Below are positions 33,560 through 42,635 of a DNA stretch of 55,797 nucleotides, piece by piece (within the stretch, counting starts at the first letter, position 1; the number at the start of each line of letters is the position of its first letter). The DNA comes from Flavobacteriales bacterium (lineage in GTDB: Bacteria > Bacteroidota > Bacteroidia > Flavobacteriales_D > Crocinitomicaceae): NCBI GenBank assembly GCA_947460825.1, contig CANHHA010000018.1:1-55797 (forward strand). The letters run 5' to 3'. The translations under genes were made by a program, and so were the position numbers. Below the pieces are notes generated by a model that saw only the letters and a program-made list of their open reading frames with translations, was not told where the DNA came from and did no database searches.

Positions 33560-34689
33560 AATTGCTTAAAAAAGGATTGAACAGTGGTAACAATGTAATC
33601 GCGTTGATCTTGTTTCATTTCCGTATGCATGGGCAAACTAATCACGCGTTCCGTAAGATAGTCGGTCACTGGTAAGACCAAGGAATCGCAACCGAAGGCG
33701 CTAAACATAAGCTGGCGGTGTGCAGGAACCGGATAATAGATCATGCTCGGGATCTCTCGTTCCGCTAAATATTCGTGCAGTCGATCTCTAAGCTCAGGAT
33801 TCACCTGCAAGGTATACTGATGATACACGTGTGTGGAATATGCTTTTCTAACAGGGATTGTTATCCCAGGAATGGATTGAAATTCGGAATCATAGTGAGC
33901 CGCGAGGTTTTGACGCGCATCATTGTATGAATCTAGGTGCTGCAATTTAATTCGCAATACGGCGGCTTGCACGGAATCCAACCTTGAATTACATCCCACT
34001 TGATCGTGATAATACCGCTTACTTTGTCCATGATTAGCAATCATCCGAAGCTTAGACGCGAGTTCATCGTCATTGGTCATCATGGCTCCGCCGTCCCCAA
34101 AACACCCCAAATTTTTACTTGGGAAAAATGAAGTGCATCCGATATGTCCGATTGTCCCGGTTTTTGCGACATCCCCCGATGAAAAATAATAATCGCAACC
34201 AATGGCTTGTGCGTTATCTTCAATCACATACAGGTTATGGGCGTTGGCAATGCGCATAATCTCCTCCATGTTTGCCGCTTGACCGTATAAATGCACCGGT
34301 ACAATTGCTTTGGTTTTGGGAGTGATGGCTTTCGCTAGGGAAATCGGGTCCATGCAAAATGTTTCCTCATCCACCTCAACAAATACAGGCGTTAATCCCA
34401 ATAAGGCAATAACCTCCGTAGTTGCAATGTAGGTAAATGAAGGCGTAATGACCTCATCACCCGGTTGCAGTCCAAGGCCCATCATGGCGATTTGAAGGGC
34501 GTCTGTACCGTTGGCACATGGAATCACATGCTTTACACCGAGGTACTCCGACAACTCTTCTTGAAATGTTGAAACCTCGGGGCCATTAATAAACTGGGCC
34601 TTAGTAATAACGGATTGAATTGCGGCATCTACTGAGGGTTTAATGCGCTCATACTGAGCCATCAAATCAACCATTTGAATTTTATTCAT
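33556..34689 (-). CDS. wbpE: DegT/DnrJ/EryC1/StrS aminotransferase (WbpE-like)
   Basis: PLP-dependent sugar aminotransferase, 377 residues. PLP-binding Lys192 lies in FFPSKNLGCFGDGG; EDNAQAIG gives the pyridine-nitrogen Asp. In the UDP-GlcNAc(3NAc)A pathway WbpE aminates the 3-keto sugar with glutamate. First gene of the operon, with its own promoter; the next gene overlaps by ATGA. Confidence 0.88.
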   Translation of the reverse strand: MNKIQMVDLMAQYERIKPSVDAAIQSVITKAQFINGPEVSTFQEELSEYLGVKHVIPCANGTDALQIAMMGLGLQPGDEVITPSFTYIATTEVIALLGLTPVFVEVDEETFCMDPISLAKAITPKTKAIVPVHLYGQAANMEEIMRIANAHNLYVIEDNAQAIGCDYYFSSGDVAKTGTIGHIGCTSFFPSKNLGCFGDGGAMMTNDDELASKLRMIANHGQSKRYYHDQVGCNSRLDSVQAAVLRIKLQHLDSYNDARQNLAAHYDSEFQSIPGITIPVRKAYSTHVYHQYTLQVNPELRDRLHEYLAEREIPSMIYYPVPAHRQLMFSAFGCDSLVLPVTDYLTERVISLPMHTEMKQDQRDYIVTTVQSFFKQL

Positions 34690-34707
34690 TCACTTTGTTT
34701 TGAATTA

Positions 34708-34715
34708 CAAAAGTA
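34708..34715 (-). promoter_or_regulatory. -7 element of the nucleotide-sugar operon
   Basis: TACTTTTG on the minus strand matches TAnnTTTG; ATG of the aminotransferase is 18 nt downstream. No -33 TTG was found at the usual distance. It is in the divergent 105-bp region shared with the outer-membrane protein gene. Confidence 0.45.
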
Positions 34716-34782
34716 GGTAAAATCATCGGTTCTCATAACCTACTTACGACAGGAATCCTTAATAAAACCAAAGATAATTACC

Positions 34783-34790
34783 TATCTTTG
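34783..34790 (+). promoter_or_regulatory. -7 element of outer-membrane protein/waaA, leaderless spacing
   Basis: TATCTTTG followed by four bases (TTTC) and ATG 34795. No -33 TTG is evident. Confidence 0.45.
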
Positions 34791-34794
34791 TTTC

Positions 34795-35550
34795 ATGTGG
34801 AAAAGAACACTCCCCATCTTATTTATGGTCCATTTTGCAAACGGACAAGTAACGCTTGCTGATACAGCCGCTGAAGCACGTGTGTTGGTAAGTATTCATT
34901 ATGCTACCGGTTGGACCGGTGGGGATATGGTGAATCGTTACGGATATTTAAACCTTGTTGGATTTAGCGGCGGATATAAATTTCGAAACAATTGGCTTTT
35001 ACTTGGTGATGCTAATTTTATGTTTGGCAGCCAAGTAAAAATACCCGCGTTATTAGATGGTCTTAAAGATTCATTCGGAAACATTACCGATGTAAATGGC
35101 GACCCCGCAACAGTCAGTGTATTGGCGAGGGGCGTATCGGTGAATGCGCAAATTGGCAAATTAATTCCATGGAGCAAAAGGAATCAAAACTCAGGGATAA
35201 TGGTGCATTTTGGGGCTGGGTATCTCAATCACCGCATACGCATCGAAACGCAAACGCAAGTAGTTCCTTTAATTGAATTAGACTACAAAAAAGGCTATGA
35301 TCGCCTGACTACGGGAATAAGCGCTACCCAGTTTTTAGGGTACGCTTATATGCCAAGAAACGGATTTTATAATTTCTACGGGGGCATCTACGCGATAGAA
35401 GGATTTACAAAAAACCGCAGAACCATCTTTTTTGATGAGCCCTCAGTACCTGTTTCAACTAAAACCCGTTTGGATGTAATTGTCGGGCTAAAAATAGGGT
35501 GGTATATTCCATTCTATTCCACAAAAAAAGACTATTATATCGAATATTGA
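34795..35550 (+). CDS. Outer-membrane protein of unknown function
   Basis: A 251-residue protein with a signal peptide (cleavage near HFANGQ) and many amphipathic beta strands (GYLNLVGFSGGYKF, GIMVHFGAGYLNH, LDVIVGLKIGWYIPF). An outer-membrane barrel is inferred. The stop overlaps the waaA start by one base (TGATG), so a link to LPS biogenesis is possible but unproven. Confidence 0.65.
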   Translation: MWKRTLPILFMVHFANGQVTLADTAAEARVLVSIHYATGWTGGDMVNRYGYLNLVGFSGGYKFRNNWLLLGDANFMFGSQVKIPALLDGLKDSFGNITDVNGDPATVSVLARGVSVNAQIGKLIPWSKRNQNSGIMVHFGAGYLNHRIRIETQTQVVPLIELDYKKGYDRLTTGISATQFLGYAYMPRNGFYNFYGGIYAIEGFTKNRRTIFFDEPSVPVSTKTRLDVIVGLKIGWYIPFYSTKKDYYIEY

Positions 35551-36803
35551 TGCGCAGTTTATACGATTTTTCTATTTTTTTATTCGGAATCGGAATCTTC
35601 ATTGCGCGCTTCTTTAACGCCAAAGCGAGGCAACGTTTTCAAACCAGGAATGCTTGGAAATCCGAAATTCCGGCTGGGCCTTATGACCTGTGGATGCACT
35701 GTGCTTCATTGGGAGAATTCGATCAAGGGCTCCCTGTACTTTGGGAGTTTAAATCCACCTATCCAAACACCAAAATCCTAGTCACCTTTTTCTCTCCGTC
35801 GGGCTTAAATCATTACCAAAAACGTCATCATTGTGTAGATCATGCCTGCTTAATCCCACTTGATCACCGGAAGAATGTAGTGCAGTTTTTAAATCATGTA
35901 CAGCCTAAAAGTGTGGTCTTTGTAAAATATGAATTTTGGTTGAATTTTATTTTTGGCATTTCTAAAAGGCATATACCGCTTTTTAGCATCTCAACCCTGC
36001 TTCGTAAAAAGCAATTTATATTCAATCCATTCGGAGGAATTTTCAGAAAGGGCTTATCCCGGTTCAATCATTTTTATGTTCAAAACGAGGCAACGAAATT
36101 ACTGTTATCCAAGATCGGTATTCAGCAAGTTACGGTGAGTGGGGATACGCGGTATGATCATGTACTGCATCAACAAAAAAACACCTTAGAAAACCAACAT
36201 ACTACGCCCGAATTGGCAACCCTGCAGAAATACTGTGGCGATAAAACCGTGTTTATTCTTGGCAGCAGCTGGTTAGTTGAAGAGGAAATGGTATATGCCA
36301 TTCACGACAAAACACCACTTGACCTTACTATTATTGCCCCCCACGACATTTCAGAGAAACACCTGTATGAAATCGAAGCCATGTTTGGGGATGAGTGTAT
36401 TCGCTGGAGTGAGATTGATGGCGTTACCGGTGAATCCGTGATTCTTGTTGATTGCATTGGATTATTGCACCAACTTTATCAATTGGCTAACATTGCTTTT
36501 ATTGGCGGGGGTTTTACCGGAAGATTACACAATATTTTAGAACCAGCCGTCTATGGTCTTCCTGTGATTTTTGGACCGAAGCACCATAAGTTCCCGGAAG
36601 CCGATGAGTTTGTGGCGAAAGGGCTTGGAAGTGAGGTTTTGACAGCTCAAGAATTACTCGAAAAAATTCAATTATTCCTGCAAAATGAGGAGGCAACAAA
36701 AAGCAAGATCATAGGATTTGTGGGCGAAAAATCAGGTGCCACTAAGCGCATAAGCAGTCACTTATTTAGTATGCTCGCTCATTCCGATTTTCCATCCAAT
36801 TAA
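35550..36803 (+). CDS. waaA: 3-deoxy-D-manno-octulosonic acid (Kdo) transferase
   Basis: GT30 family enzyme of about 417 residues that adds Kdo to lipid A at the inner membrane. An N-terminal membrane anchor (FSIFLFGIGIFIARFF) is followed by the family blocks WMHCASLGEFDQG, VFVKYEFWLNF, TVSGDTRYDHV and GGGFTGRLHNILEPAVYGLPVIFGP. ATG 35550 overlaps the preceding stop; the frame runs upstream to 35499 inside the previous gene. The last 38 bp overlap the converging purF. Confidence 0.93.
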   Translation: MRSLYDFSIFLFGIGIFIARFFNAKARQRFQTRNAWKSEIPAGPYDLWMHCASLGEFDQGLPVLWEFKSTYPNTKILVTFFSPSGLNHYQKRHHCVDHACLIPLDHRKNVVQFLNHVQPKSVVFVKYEFWLNFIFGISKRHIPLFSISTLLRKKQFIFNPFGGIFRKGLSRFNHFYVQNEATKLLLSKIGIQQVTVSGDTRYDHVLHQQKNTLENQHTTPELATLQKYCGDKTVFILGSSWLVEEEMVYAIHDKTPLDLTIIAPHDISEKHLYEIEAMFGDECIRWSEIDGVTGESVILVDCIGLLHQLYQLANIAFIGGGFTGRLHNILEPAVYGLPVIFGPKHHKFPEADEFVAKGLGSEVLTAQELLEKIQLFLQNEEATKSKIIGFVGEKSGATKRISSHLFSMLAHSDFPSN

Positions 36804-38667
36804 TAAAGGATTTATTTACGACTTTATTACCTCCAGGAGTCGGATAATCCCCAGTAAAATACCAATCGCCGGTATGACCTGGACAGGCCTTGTGCAGATT
36901 ATCCACGGTTTGAAAGACAATAATAACTTCTGAGTTAGCCTCTTTTGGACGCAATAACATGGAGATTCTGTCGGATATTTCCTCATCAGTAAACGGCTCA
37001 TAAATGCGTTTAACCTCATTCTTTACCGCTTCTTTTGGAATCAACAATTGGCCTAAACAGGCTTGGTATACTTCTTCAATGATATGATCTAAATTGCGTT
37101 CTTTCAATAAAGAAATTGCCGCCTCAAAGGCAATGAAATCGCCCATCTTTGCCATATCGATTCCGTAACAGTCGGGATATCGAATTTGGGGAGCCGAAGA
37201 GATGATAATAATTCGTTTAGGTTCTAAGCGACTCAACATCCGTAAAATACTCTTTTTTAACGTCGTGCCTCGAACGATGCTATCATCAATTACCACCATA
37301 TTATCCCTGTGAGGAACAATACACCCGTAAGTAATATCATATATATGGGTGACCAAATCATCGCGAGAATCATCTTGGGTAATAAACGTTCTCAATTTCG
37401 CATCTTTGATTGCGATTTTCTCAATCCGAGCTCTGCCTTCAATAATTTGAGTAATTGATTCTGAACTAGGATTTGGGCCTAAGGCTAATATGGCATTTGC
37501 TTTTTCAAGGTTGTGAAAGTCCTCCACTCCCTTCATCATTCCATAGAAAGAAACCTCTGCGGTATTCGGAATGAATGAAAACACGGTATTTTCAATGTCT
37601 CCATCGATGGCATCCATTACTTGTGGGACGATGTTTCTACCCAAGTTTTTGCGCTCTTTATAGATATCAGCATCGGAACCCCTTGAAAAATAGATCCGTT
37701 CAAACGAACATTTCTTGAGGGTGAGCTGGGGTAAAACCTGTTTTTCCGACACCTTTCCTTCTTTTGGAATAAGCAAGACACAACCAGGTTCTAATTCCTT
37801 TACTTGATGTTCTTTTAAATTAAACACCGTTTGTATCACTGGTCGTTCGGAGGCAACTACAACCACCTCCTCGTCTTCATAATAAAATGCCGGACGAATA
37901 CCCGCTGGATCTCTCAGTACAAAGGCGTCTCCATGACCGATTAAACCCGCCATAGCGTACCCACCGTCCCATTTATTGGAGGATTTCTGAAGCACAGAAA
38001 CTAAATCTAAGTGCTCCCCAATCTTGGTTGAAATCTCAGGTTTTGAAAATCCTTCAGACTTAAATTTGGCATAGAGCCGATCGTTCTCTACATCGAGAAA
38101 ATGCCCGATTTTTTCTAAAACGGTTACCGTGTCTGACTTCTCTTTTGGATGTTGACCTAGCGCCAGTAATGAATCGAACAATTCATCGACATTCGTTAAA
38201 TTAAAATTCCCGGCAAGGACTAAATTCCTTGTCATCCAATTGTTTTGCCGAAGGAAGGGGTGACAACTTTCAATGGAATTTCGACCAAAGGTGCCATATC
38301 GTAGGTGACCCAGAAACAATTCGCCTGTAAATCCGGCATGTTTCTTTAAATAAGCAACATCTTTTAATTTTTCTGGGGACTCCGAAGCAAGTTGGTTGAA
38401 TTTAGACCCAATTTGGCCGAACAAATCTTGAATGGGATTGGTTTCTATGGAGCGGGCGCGGCTGATGTACCGTTCCCCTGGCTGCACATTTAATTTGATG
38501 TTTGCAATTCCAGCACCGTCCTGCCCGCGGTTGTGCTGTTTTTCCATTAATAACTGCATTTTATTTAATCCATAAAATGCTGTCCCATACTTTTCAAGGT
38601 AAAAAGACAGGTCTTTTTTTAGCCGCAGGAGGGCGATCCCGCATTCGTGTTGTATTGCATCGCTCAT
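36766..38667 (-). CDS. purF: Amidophosphoribosyltransferase, long Bacteroidota form
   Basis: First step of de novo purine synthesis: PRPP plus glutamine to phosphoribosylamine. An Ntn glutaminase domain is at the N-terminus, with Cys9 in HECGIALL after a short propeptide. The phosphoribosyltransferase domain carries the PRPP loop VVIDDSIVRGTT. At 633 residues it exceeds the usual 470-510, as in other Bacteroidota homologues, with extra helical segments between domains and a C-terminal extension. A near-promoter, TACCTTCG (38681-38674), lies upstream but has one mismatch. Confidence 0.9.
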   Translation of the reverse strand: MSDAIQHECGIALLRLKKDLSFYLEKYGTAFYGLNKMQLLMEKQHNRGQDGAGIANIKLNVQPGERYISRARSIETNPIQDLFGQIGSKFNQLASESPEKLKDVAYLKKHAGFTGELFLGHLRYGTFGRNSIESCHPFLRQNNWMTRNLVLAGNFNLTNVDELFDSLLALGQHPKEKSDTVTVLEKIGHFLDVENDRLYAKFKSEGFSKPEISTKIGEHLDLVSVLQKSSNKWDGGYAMAGLIGHGDAFVLRDPAGIRPAFYYEDEEVVVVASERPVIQTVFNLKEHQVKELEPGCVLLIPKEGKVSEKQVLPQLTLKKCSFERIYFSRGSDADIYKERKNLGRNIVPQVMDAIDGDIENTVFSFIPNTAEVSFYGMMKGVEDFHNLEKANAILALGPNPSSESITQIIEGRARIEKIAIKDAKLRTFITQDDSRDDLVTHIYDITYGCIVPHRDNMVVIDDSIVRGTTLKKSILRMLSRLEPKRIIIISSAPQIRYPDCYGIDMAKMGDFIAFEAAISLLKERNLDHIIEEVYQACLGQLLIPKEAVKNEVKRIYEPFTDEEISDRISMLLRPKEANSEVIIVFQTVDNLHKACPGHTGDWYFTGDYPTPGGNKVVNKSFINWMENRNERAY

Positions 38668-38740
38668 TGCGCTGCGAAGGTACTCAATGTCTATCCGACT
38701 TCAGCGGAATTGTTAATTAATTCGGGTAATCGTTTATAAC

Positions 38741-39079
38741 TTAATGCCCCCCCGGCTGACAGCACTTCGGTAGTAATTTTACCGCCTCAGGATCTGCTTT
38801 CATTTCATCTGCGTCATACCCTACACGCACCAGTGCAAGACGAAGTTCATCCAAGCTTACTTTGGAAGGTTTATAAACGCAGGTAGCAATTTTTGTTTCT
38901 AAATTCAACTCTGCATATTTCACCCCTTTTTGAAAATTTAAGGCAGACTCAATGCGTTCTGTACAATCTCCACAGAGCGCAGAGGTCTTAATATATGCCG
39001 TATCGATTGTGCTCTGTTTCTGTTGAGCGAACATGGTTAGTGTGCACATTAGCACACCTATGAATAGTACGTTTTTCAT
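38741..39079 (-). CDS. Secreted heavy-metal-associated (HMA) domain protein
   Basis: A 112-residue protein with a signal peptide ending at FAQQ and one HMA domain; the metal-binding motif is LCGDC, a CxxC that binds Cu(I) or similar ions. Extra CC and His residues are at the C-terminus. ATG 39079 overlaps the TonB-receptor stop (ATGA), so they are co-translated. Probably a periplasmic metal carrier or sensor for the receptor. Confidence 0.85.
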   Translation of the reverse strand: MKNVLFIGVLMCTLTMFAQQKQSTIDTAYIKTSALCGDCTERIESALNFQKGVKYAELNLETKIATCVYKPSKVSLDELRLALVRVGYDADEMKADPEAVKLLPKCCQPGGH

Positions 39080-41289
39080 TTTTTCTTTTGTTTTAAATTA
39101 TACGTTAGTCCCCCATACATATTTATCCCGGTAATTGGTCCCCAAACCATGGTGGCATCAAAGCTTGGGTCTTGTGGATTCGAAGCGGATATGATGGGGT
39201 TAGGTTGTTTAACATTAAGTAAATTCTCTACCCCAATGTATACTTTAACCTTCTTCCATTGATGTGCCACTTGTCCGAACAGGTAGGGATACCATGGAGA
39301 AAATGCCATTCCAGCGGCGGAATGGTTATGTGGCATGCGCATTGGGCCGACAATGTTCGCCGTGAGATCTGCTTGCACGCGCTTGTTTTTTGATGTCCAC
39401 GAGGTGGTAAATAGCAAGCGATGCGTAGGAATCATCGCCTGCTGCTGCATGGTTCCATCATAAATGGATTGCACACTCAAAAATTTGTAGGCCCCTTTGA
39501 GATTAAACTGTTTCGAAAGCACCCAGTCAATTTCCGCTTGGCACGCGAGCGCAGTGGATTGATTTTCGATATATGAAAAAACAATTGCCGCTTGAGAAAC
39601 ATCCCGGTCTATATTTAATTGCCGTTCAAACCATGTATAGTACCCATCCAACGTAAGGGTTGCCTTTCGTTTGAATACTTGGAATTCCGAAGCAATGGAT
39701 CCACCAACATTCCATGATATTTCAGGAAGTACTCCTTCAAGCGGTAACACCCAAACCTTATTGCTTGCCATGAGGGAGTTATTCTCAATTAGAAAATTCG
39801 GAACCCTCCACCCCTTTCCTCCGGTAATGCGCAGATCGGTTTTAGGCGTCAACGCGTATTTAGCATGAATTCGCGGCACAAAGAACCATCCAAACAAGGA
39901 ATGATAATCTAACCTGACACCAGACTGCACGGAGAGGCGATTAAGCAACAGGGAATATTCAGCAAAGGGTCCGGTAGTAATCTCTTTTCGTTGGAGTATG
40001 CTTATCCCGGCCTGTTGTGTAATATCCAAAAGGGTGGTCGATACGCCACTTTTTAAGGTATGTTTGCCATCGGCGCTTGATCGATCATAATTAATCGAAA
40101 CATAATACCGTTTTTCTTCACCGCTTGATATGCGCTGTCCTCCAATGGTATTTCCCCCAAAATATCCGCCAGTTCGATGCACCTTCACATGATTAATTAT
40201 TCCTAGTGATTCCCCAGGATGAGAGCCAAAAAACCCTGTTTTCGCAGTGGCTTCAAGGTGTTGGTTGGTGAGTGCCATGTGAAATGGAACTAAAGCGGGA
40301 GAAAAAGGTGATTGTCCCGCAAAGCGATCATCGTAATACCCGTATGCCGAAAATTGGGCCTCCATTCGTTCTCCATTAAACTGCCATTTATTCAGCGCAG
40401 AAACATTCTTAAATTGTGGTAAATCAAGAAATCCGTCACGGTTTTCATCAATAACGGTTTGATTCAAGGCACCATTTAACAGCAAGGAAGAAGCCCATCG
40501 CTCATTGATTCGATGGCTAAGAATAACATTGGATTCAAGTCTACCAAAACGATTTCCATAAACATTAACGAGTAAACGCTCCGCATCAAAGGGATTTTTC
40601 ACACTCAAATTGATGAGGCCGGCCATCGATTCATGGCCATTTACTACCGAACCCGTTCCTTTTGAAATCTGAATGCCATCGAGCCATATTCCAGAGAATG
40701 ACTGCATACCGAATGCTGTTTCTAAGCCCCGTAGAAAAGGAACATTCTCCAATTGGAATTGGGTGTACACCCCATCAAGTCCAAGTAACTGTATTTTCCG
40801 TGCGCCGGACACTGCATCCGTAAGATTAACATCAACCGATGCATTGGTTTCAAACGATTCCGATAAATTACAACATGCTGCGCGTTTTAATTCTCCATGA
40901 CTAATGCGCTCTACTTGAGCAATGCTAATTTTCATGGTACCATTTCCTGCCTTTCGTTCAACTAAAACTTCTGGTTGCAATTGATCACTAAACAATACAA
41001 TGGAGATTGCTCCGAATCGGTCTTTTTCCGAAAGCAAGATGGTGTCTGGTCTATATCCTGCACTGAGTATCACCAAGGTATCAGGAAATCTTTTTCCAAG
41101 ATATAATTCGAACTTGCCTTCCGAATCACTAAAGGTGGCTTTTTTGGCATGCAGCAGTTTGATTTTTGCGCCATTCAAGGCCAGGGTATCAGACAAATTC
41201 ACCCCGCGAATAAAGCCATGTAGTTGCGCAACTGATGGAGTTAAAAGGACTACAGCAAAAAGGAAAAATAATAAATATTTAATTTTCAT
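39076..41289 (-). CDS. TonB-dependent receptor, probably metal-related
   Basis: A 737-residue outer-membrane receptor. Signal peptide (to SVAQ), carboxypeptidase-regulatory-like domain (about 25-110), plug domain with the RAACCNLSESFETNASVDV block and ISKGTGSVVNGHESMAGLINL, then a 22-strand-type barrel. The CCNLSESF plug form is the one usually found next to HMA and HYC_CC_PP proteins, and points to copper or another soft metal. Substrate is inferred from neighbours only. Confidence 0.88.
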   Translation of the reverse strand: MKIKYLLFFLFAVVLLTPSVAQLHGFIRGVNLSDTLALNGAKIKLLHAKKATFSDSEGKFELYLGKRFPDTLVILSAGYRPDTILLSEKDRFGAISIVLFSDQLQPEVLVERKAGNGTMKISIAQVERISHGELKRAACCNLSESFETNASVDVNLTDAVSGARKIQLLGLDGVYTQFQLENVPFLRGLETAFGMQSFSGIWLDGIQISKGTGSVVNGHESMAGLINLSVKNPFDAERLLVNVYGNRFGRLESNVILSHRINERWASSLLLNGALNQTVIDENRDGFLDLPQFKNVSALNKWQFNGERMEAQFSAYGYYDDRFAGQSPFSPALVPFHMALTNQHLEATAKTGFFGSHPGESLGIINHVKVHRTGGYFGGNTIGGQRISSGEEKRYYVSINYDRSSADGKHTLKSGVSTTLLDITQQAGISILQRKEITTGPFAEYSLLLNRLSVQSGVRLDYHSLFGWFFVPRIHAKYALTPKTDLRITGGKGWRVPNFLIENNSLMASNKVWVLPLEGVLPEISWNVGGSIASEFQVFKRKATLTLDGYYTWFERQLNIDRDVSQAAIVFSYIENQSTALACQAEIDWVLSKQFNLKGAYKFLSVQSIYDGTMQQQAMIPTHRLLFTTSWTSKNKRVQADLTANIVGPMRMPHNHSAAGMAFSPWYPYLFGQVAHQWKKVKVYIGVENLLNVKQPNPIISASNPQDPSFDATMVWGPITGINMYGGLTYNLKQKKK

Positions 41290-41330
41290 GAGTTTTTAAA
41301 TTATACGTTCAACAATAAATTTGTCGAATC

Positions 41331-41741
41331 CTATAATCTAAAACGTTGAATAAATTTCAATAAGGAGACCCCTGAACGAATCAGCGGTGGGGGAACCGAT
41401 AAGTTAACTATCGGTTGACTTACAATGCATAAAAACTCTTTAGAATGGGTGTATACTGGAATTGTTAAGTCCTCTAAAGCTATCGATAATTTAGGAAGGA
41501 AGCTTGTATTTTCCTGATCTACTTTGAGTGCAATGATCGTGCTATTCACTGAGCAACAATCGGTTTGATCTATGCTACAGCAGGCTGATTTTGGTTCATC
41601 TTCGCAATGTGATTCCGAAAATGAAAACCATGTCGTATCATGCGAATTCGTTGCTTTACAGTCGTGTTGAAAAATTGGAATACCTACCGTTACTAAAAAA
41701 ACAACTGCGGCTAAGCATCCTAAAATTAATCGATTCAACAC
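41331..41741 (-). CDS. HYC_CC_PP family protein
   Basis: A 136-residue protein with an N-terminal membrane or signal segment, then HDC, a cluster ACCSIDQTDCCSVNS, and a C-terminal PPPLIRSGVSLLKFIQRF. These are the elements that name the HYC_CC_PP family, found with TonB receptors and HMA proteins in Bacteroidota. Soft-metal binding by the Cys cluster is inferred. Start GTG at 41741. Confidence 0.8.
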   Translation of the reverse strand: MLNRLILGCLAAVVFLVTVGIPIFQHDCKATNSHDTTWFSFSESHCEDEPKSACCSIDQTDCCSVNSTIIALKVDQENTSFLPKLSIALEDLTIPVYTHSKEFLCIVSQPIVNLSVPPPLIRSGVSLLKFIQRFRL

Positions 41742-41750
41742 GGGTCTAAA

Positions 41751-42632
41751 TTAACTAATTATTTCTTTAGGCGTTCTACTAAGCCAAGCATTTAACAACA
41801 AGGCTCCAATAATTAAAAACGCACTCACATAAAACTCGATCGATAATATTTTGTGTTCATTGAGCAATACTACAGCAAGAATCATCGTGTAAATGGGCTC
41901 CAAATTAATGGTTAAAGAAACCGTGTATGCGCCTAACTTTTTAACTAAATTAATGGCTACAATAAAGGCAAAAGAGGTACACACCAACCCGAGGAATAAG
42001 AGCCACCACAAATCGCTCCATGAAAGGTAAAACATCTTCGCAGGCACCTGAGTGATTAGCAAGTATAGAGAAATGCCCACCCACCCGGTAGTCAATTCAT
42101 AAAAAGACAAAATTGGGGCGGGTATGGTCTGAGAAAGCTTCGCATTCGAAACCGAAAAAATGCCCGCGAGTAAGGCACTTAATAAACCGATTCCAGTGGC
42201 CAGTAATACATCCCCTTTAAAATCTCTTGCAATAAACGCTACCCCAGCAACCACCATTAAACTAAAGAATAATTTCTTCCATTGAAATGCTGTTTTCATG
42301 ATGAGCGGTTCCAACCAAACCACATGCACGGTAGTAGTTGCGAGGCACAAAATACCTAAAGAGGCTGTGGAGATTTGAATTGCATAATAGAAAGTAATCC
42401 AATGCAGTGCGACCACAATCCCCACCAAAACTACGGGTAATATATGCGTTCGTTTTACGCTAAATCTCGATTTAGTAAACCACAAATACGCCAATAAACC
42501 AAGGGAGGCAATGAATACCCGATACCAAACAATAATGAAGGATTCTTGGTGTAGTAATTTACCAATTATGCCGGTAAAACCCCAGAGAAAAATAATGCCA
42601 TGCAATAAAAGAAACTCCTTGAGTCGAGGCAT
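41751..42632 (-). CDS. EamA/DMT family transporter
   Basis: A 293-residue membrane protein with ten hydrophobic segments in two repeats, the EamA (drug/metabolite transporter) plan. Typical segments are IIFLWGFTGIIGK at the start and INLEPIYTMILAVVLLNEH near the ninth helix. The exported substrate cannot be predicted. It lies three bases after the DUF2911 stop. Confidence 0.88.
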   Translation of the reverse strand: MPRLKEFLLLHGIIFLWGFTGIIGKLLHQESFIIVWYRVFIASLGLLAYLWFTKSRFSVKRTHILPVVLVGIVVALHWITFYYAIQISTASLGILCLATTTVHVVWLEPLIMKTAFQWKKLFFSLMVVAGVAFIARDFKGDVLLATGIGLLSALLAGIFSVSNAKLSQTIPAPILSFYELTTGWVGISLYLLITQVPAKMFYLSWSDLWWLLFLGLVCTSFAFIVAINLVKKLGAYTVSLTINLEPIYTMILAVVLLNEHKILSIEFYVSAFLIIGALLLNAWLSRTPKEIIS

Positions 42633-42635
42633 GGA

